Below, piece after piece: positions 19,979 to 21,047 of a DNA stretch of 21,047 nucleotides. A program made the translations under genes and the position numbers. The notes under the pieces were generated by a model. The model had not been told where the DNA came from. It did no database searches and saw nothing but the letters and a program-made list of their open reading frames with translations. Origin of the DNA: Didymodactylos carnosus (Eukaryota; Rotifera; Eurotatoria; Philodinida; Philodinidae); contig CAJNOQ010003202.1 in assembly GCA_905250885.1 (NCBI GenBank), positions 1 through 21,047 on the forward strand, in the 5' to 3' direction. The stretch's first letter is position 1. Each line of letters begins with the position of its first letter.

Positions 19979-21047
19979 ATGTCTCATCAGCCAAGTATGG
20001 AACCACGTGCTCGTATAGAAAAAATGTCAGCCGAAGTTGTTGACTCAAATCCTTACAGTAGATTAATGGCACTTCAACGGATGGGCATTGTGAAAAATTA
20101 TGAAGTAAACGATGACTGGAATATTCAATGACAATTGTCACTACATTTTATTCTCATTTGTTGTTAGCGTATTCGTGAATATTCTGTTCTAATTGTGGGT
20201 GTCGGAGGTGTTGGAAGTGTAGCAGCAGAAATGTTAACAAGATGTGGATGTGGAAAGGTAAGAAGAAAATTGCATTGTAAATGTTATTTTCATGTATCTT
20301 ATTCTTTGTAATTAGCTGCTGTTGTTCGACTATGATAAAGTTGAATTGGCCAATATGAATCGATTATTTTATCAACCACACCAAGCCGGTTTGAGTAAAG
20401 TAGAAGCAGCTGCTGACACATTAAGGTAACACAATTTTGAAAGTTACAGACATTTTACTTTGTGATCTAACGGAAATTTCTTGACCGTTCTCAAAAAAAT
20501 CCACAAAGATTTTCCATTTTATAATATAACGCAGAGAACTCTGTTCTGCATAGCGTTTGAAAGAAAAGCGGATGATCCGCTTTACGCAATTCGATAGCCA
20601 AAATCGAAACACGTGGTTCAATGAAATTTTTTTCAAAATTCTTCATGAAACTTGGTTTTTGAAGGTTTTTTTTGAAAAATGATTTTACCATTTCGAAATG
20701 AACAGAACATAGGTTATCGACCACACTGAGTCTCATGAGAGTGTTTGATCTTAAAACAAAATTCAAGAAACAAGTTAAAATCTATTTTATTAGTTAATTG
20801 TGTCGAAGAGTAAAAAAAATTGAAGATCATTAAAACATATTTGCTTATTTCGAAAGATTTCTAGTATAGTTTAAAAATATCTTATTAGAAAGTTTGAAAT
20901 TTGAGAGAACTACTAAACTGACGAGGGAAGGCCACCAACTGCCCCATCGCTTTTGGCTTGAAACCTAGTGGACAATAGGTAATCGACCATGCTAATGCCG
21001 AATATGATAGCCGTTTTCCCCCGCAGGCGTTTTCTAGTCGGTCTCTG
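19979..21047 (+). CDS. UBA5: UFM1-activating enzyme UBA5, N-terminal part (exons 1-3; continues past window)
   Basis: Exons seen: 19979-20104, 20168-20257, 20316-20425, giving 108 codons plus 2 nt. UBA5 is the E1 that adenylates UFM1 and passes it to UFC1 in the ufmylation pathway (cytosol and ER surface). Recognition: [20 protein letters not shown] and RMGIVKNYE at the N terminus, the dinucleotide-fold loop GVGGVG (53-58), and [20 protein letters not shown] with GLSKVEAA in exon 3, all near-identical to the family adenylation domain. After the donor AG|GTAACA at 20426 no continuation could be found to the window edge, so the remaining roughly 290 residues, including the catalytic cysteine, must lie outside. 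An upstream in-frame ATG at 19931 lies before the acceptor and is not preferred. Confidence 0.93.
20426..21047 (+). other. UBA5 intron 3 (at least 622 nt, open at the window edge)
   Basis: The first two UBA5 introns are 63 and 58 nt; this one is over ten times longer and unfinished. Its last 130 or so bases (from about 20918) are clearly more GC-rich than the rest (…GGAAGGCCACCAACTGCCC…, …CCCCCGCAGGCG…) and may be the edge of an inserted element. No exon with the expected next block of the enzyme (family motif of the HNYNIT type) was found. Confidence 0.6.

Noticed and set aside
20491..20766. 91-codon minus-strand frame in UBA5 intron 3
   Set aside because: No recognisable domain and no acceptor/donor support; likely chance.

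Overview
This looks like nuclear DNA of a small AT-rich animal. It carries four protein-coding genes cut into many short exons by introns that are mostly 50-130 nt (GT...AG). Two features together suggest a bdelloid rotifer: the small AT-rich introns, and a 3'-splice-site-like CAG/TAG 0-29 nt upstream of every start codon, as expected of spliced-leader trans-splicing. The species assignment is inference. There is no prokaryotic, viral or organellar gene, no CRISPR array, and no tRNA or rRNA that I could see.

Layout. 1-1604: gene-poor flank with a GC-rich 16-bp direct repeat. 1634-3618 (+): complete 11-exon ZC2HC1-type zinc-finger gene. 3642-9416: about 5.8 kb without a supportable gene, but with several inverted-repeat elements: a 22-bp palindrome, a 385-bp MITE-like element with 58-bp terminal inverted repeats, a 233-bp fold-back with 64-bp arms, degenerate GTACGA-rich repeats, a diverged duplication and a 152-bp hAT-like MITE. 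9417-14972 (-): Integrator subunit 2 (INTS2), 13 exons, with more fold-back/MITE-like insertions in introns 1 and 7. 14973-16048: shared upstream region between divergent INTS2 and TYW1. 16049-19538 (+): complete 15-exon TYW1, the flavodoxin/radical-SAM wybutosine enzyme. 19979 to past the right edge (+): first three exons of UBA5, the UFM1-activating enzyme; the rest lies beyond a long intron that reaches the window edge.

The genes are unrelated housekeeping functions (unknown zinc-finger role; snRNA 3'-end processing and transcription attenuation; tRNA-Phe position-37 modification; ufmylation). They do not form one pathway. I found no convincing new multi-gene system. The most interesting signals are the uniform trans-splice-acceptor arrangement and the density of small, well-preserved inverted-repeat elements. 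Exon models were built by hand from splice sites, phase continuity and family similarity; each joined frame is open throughout.
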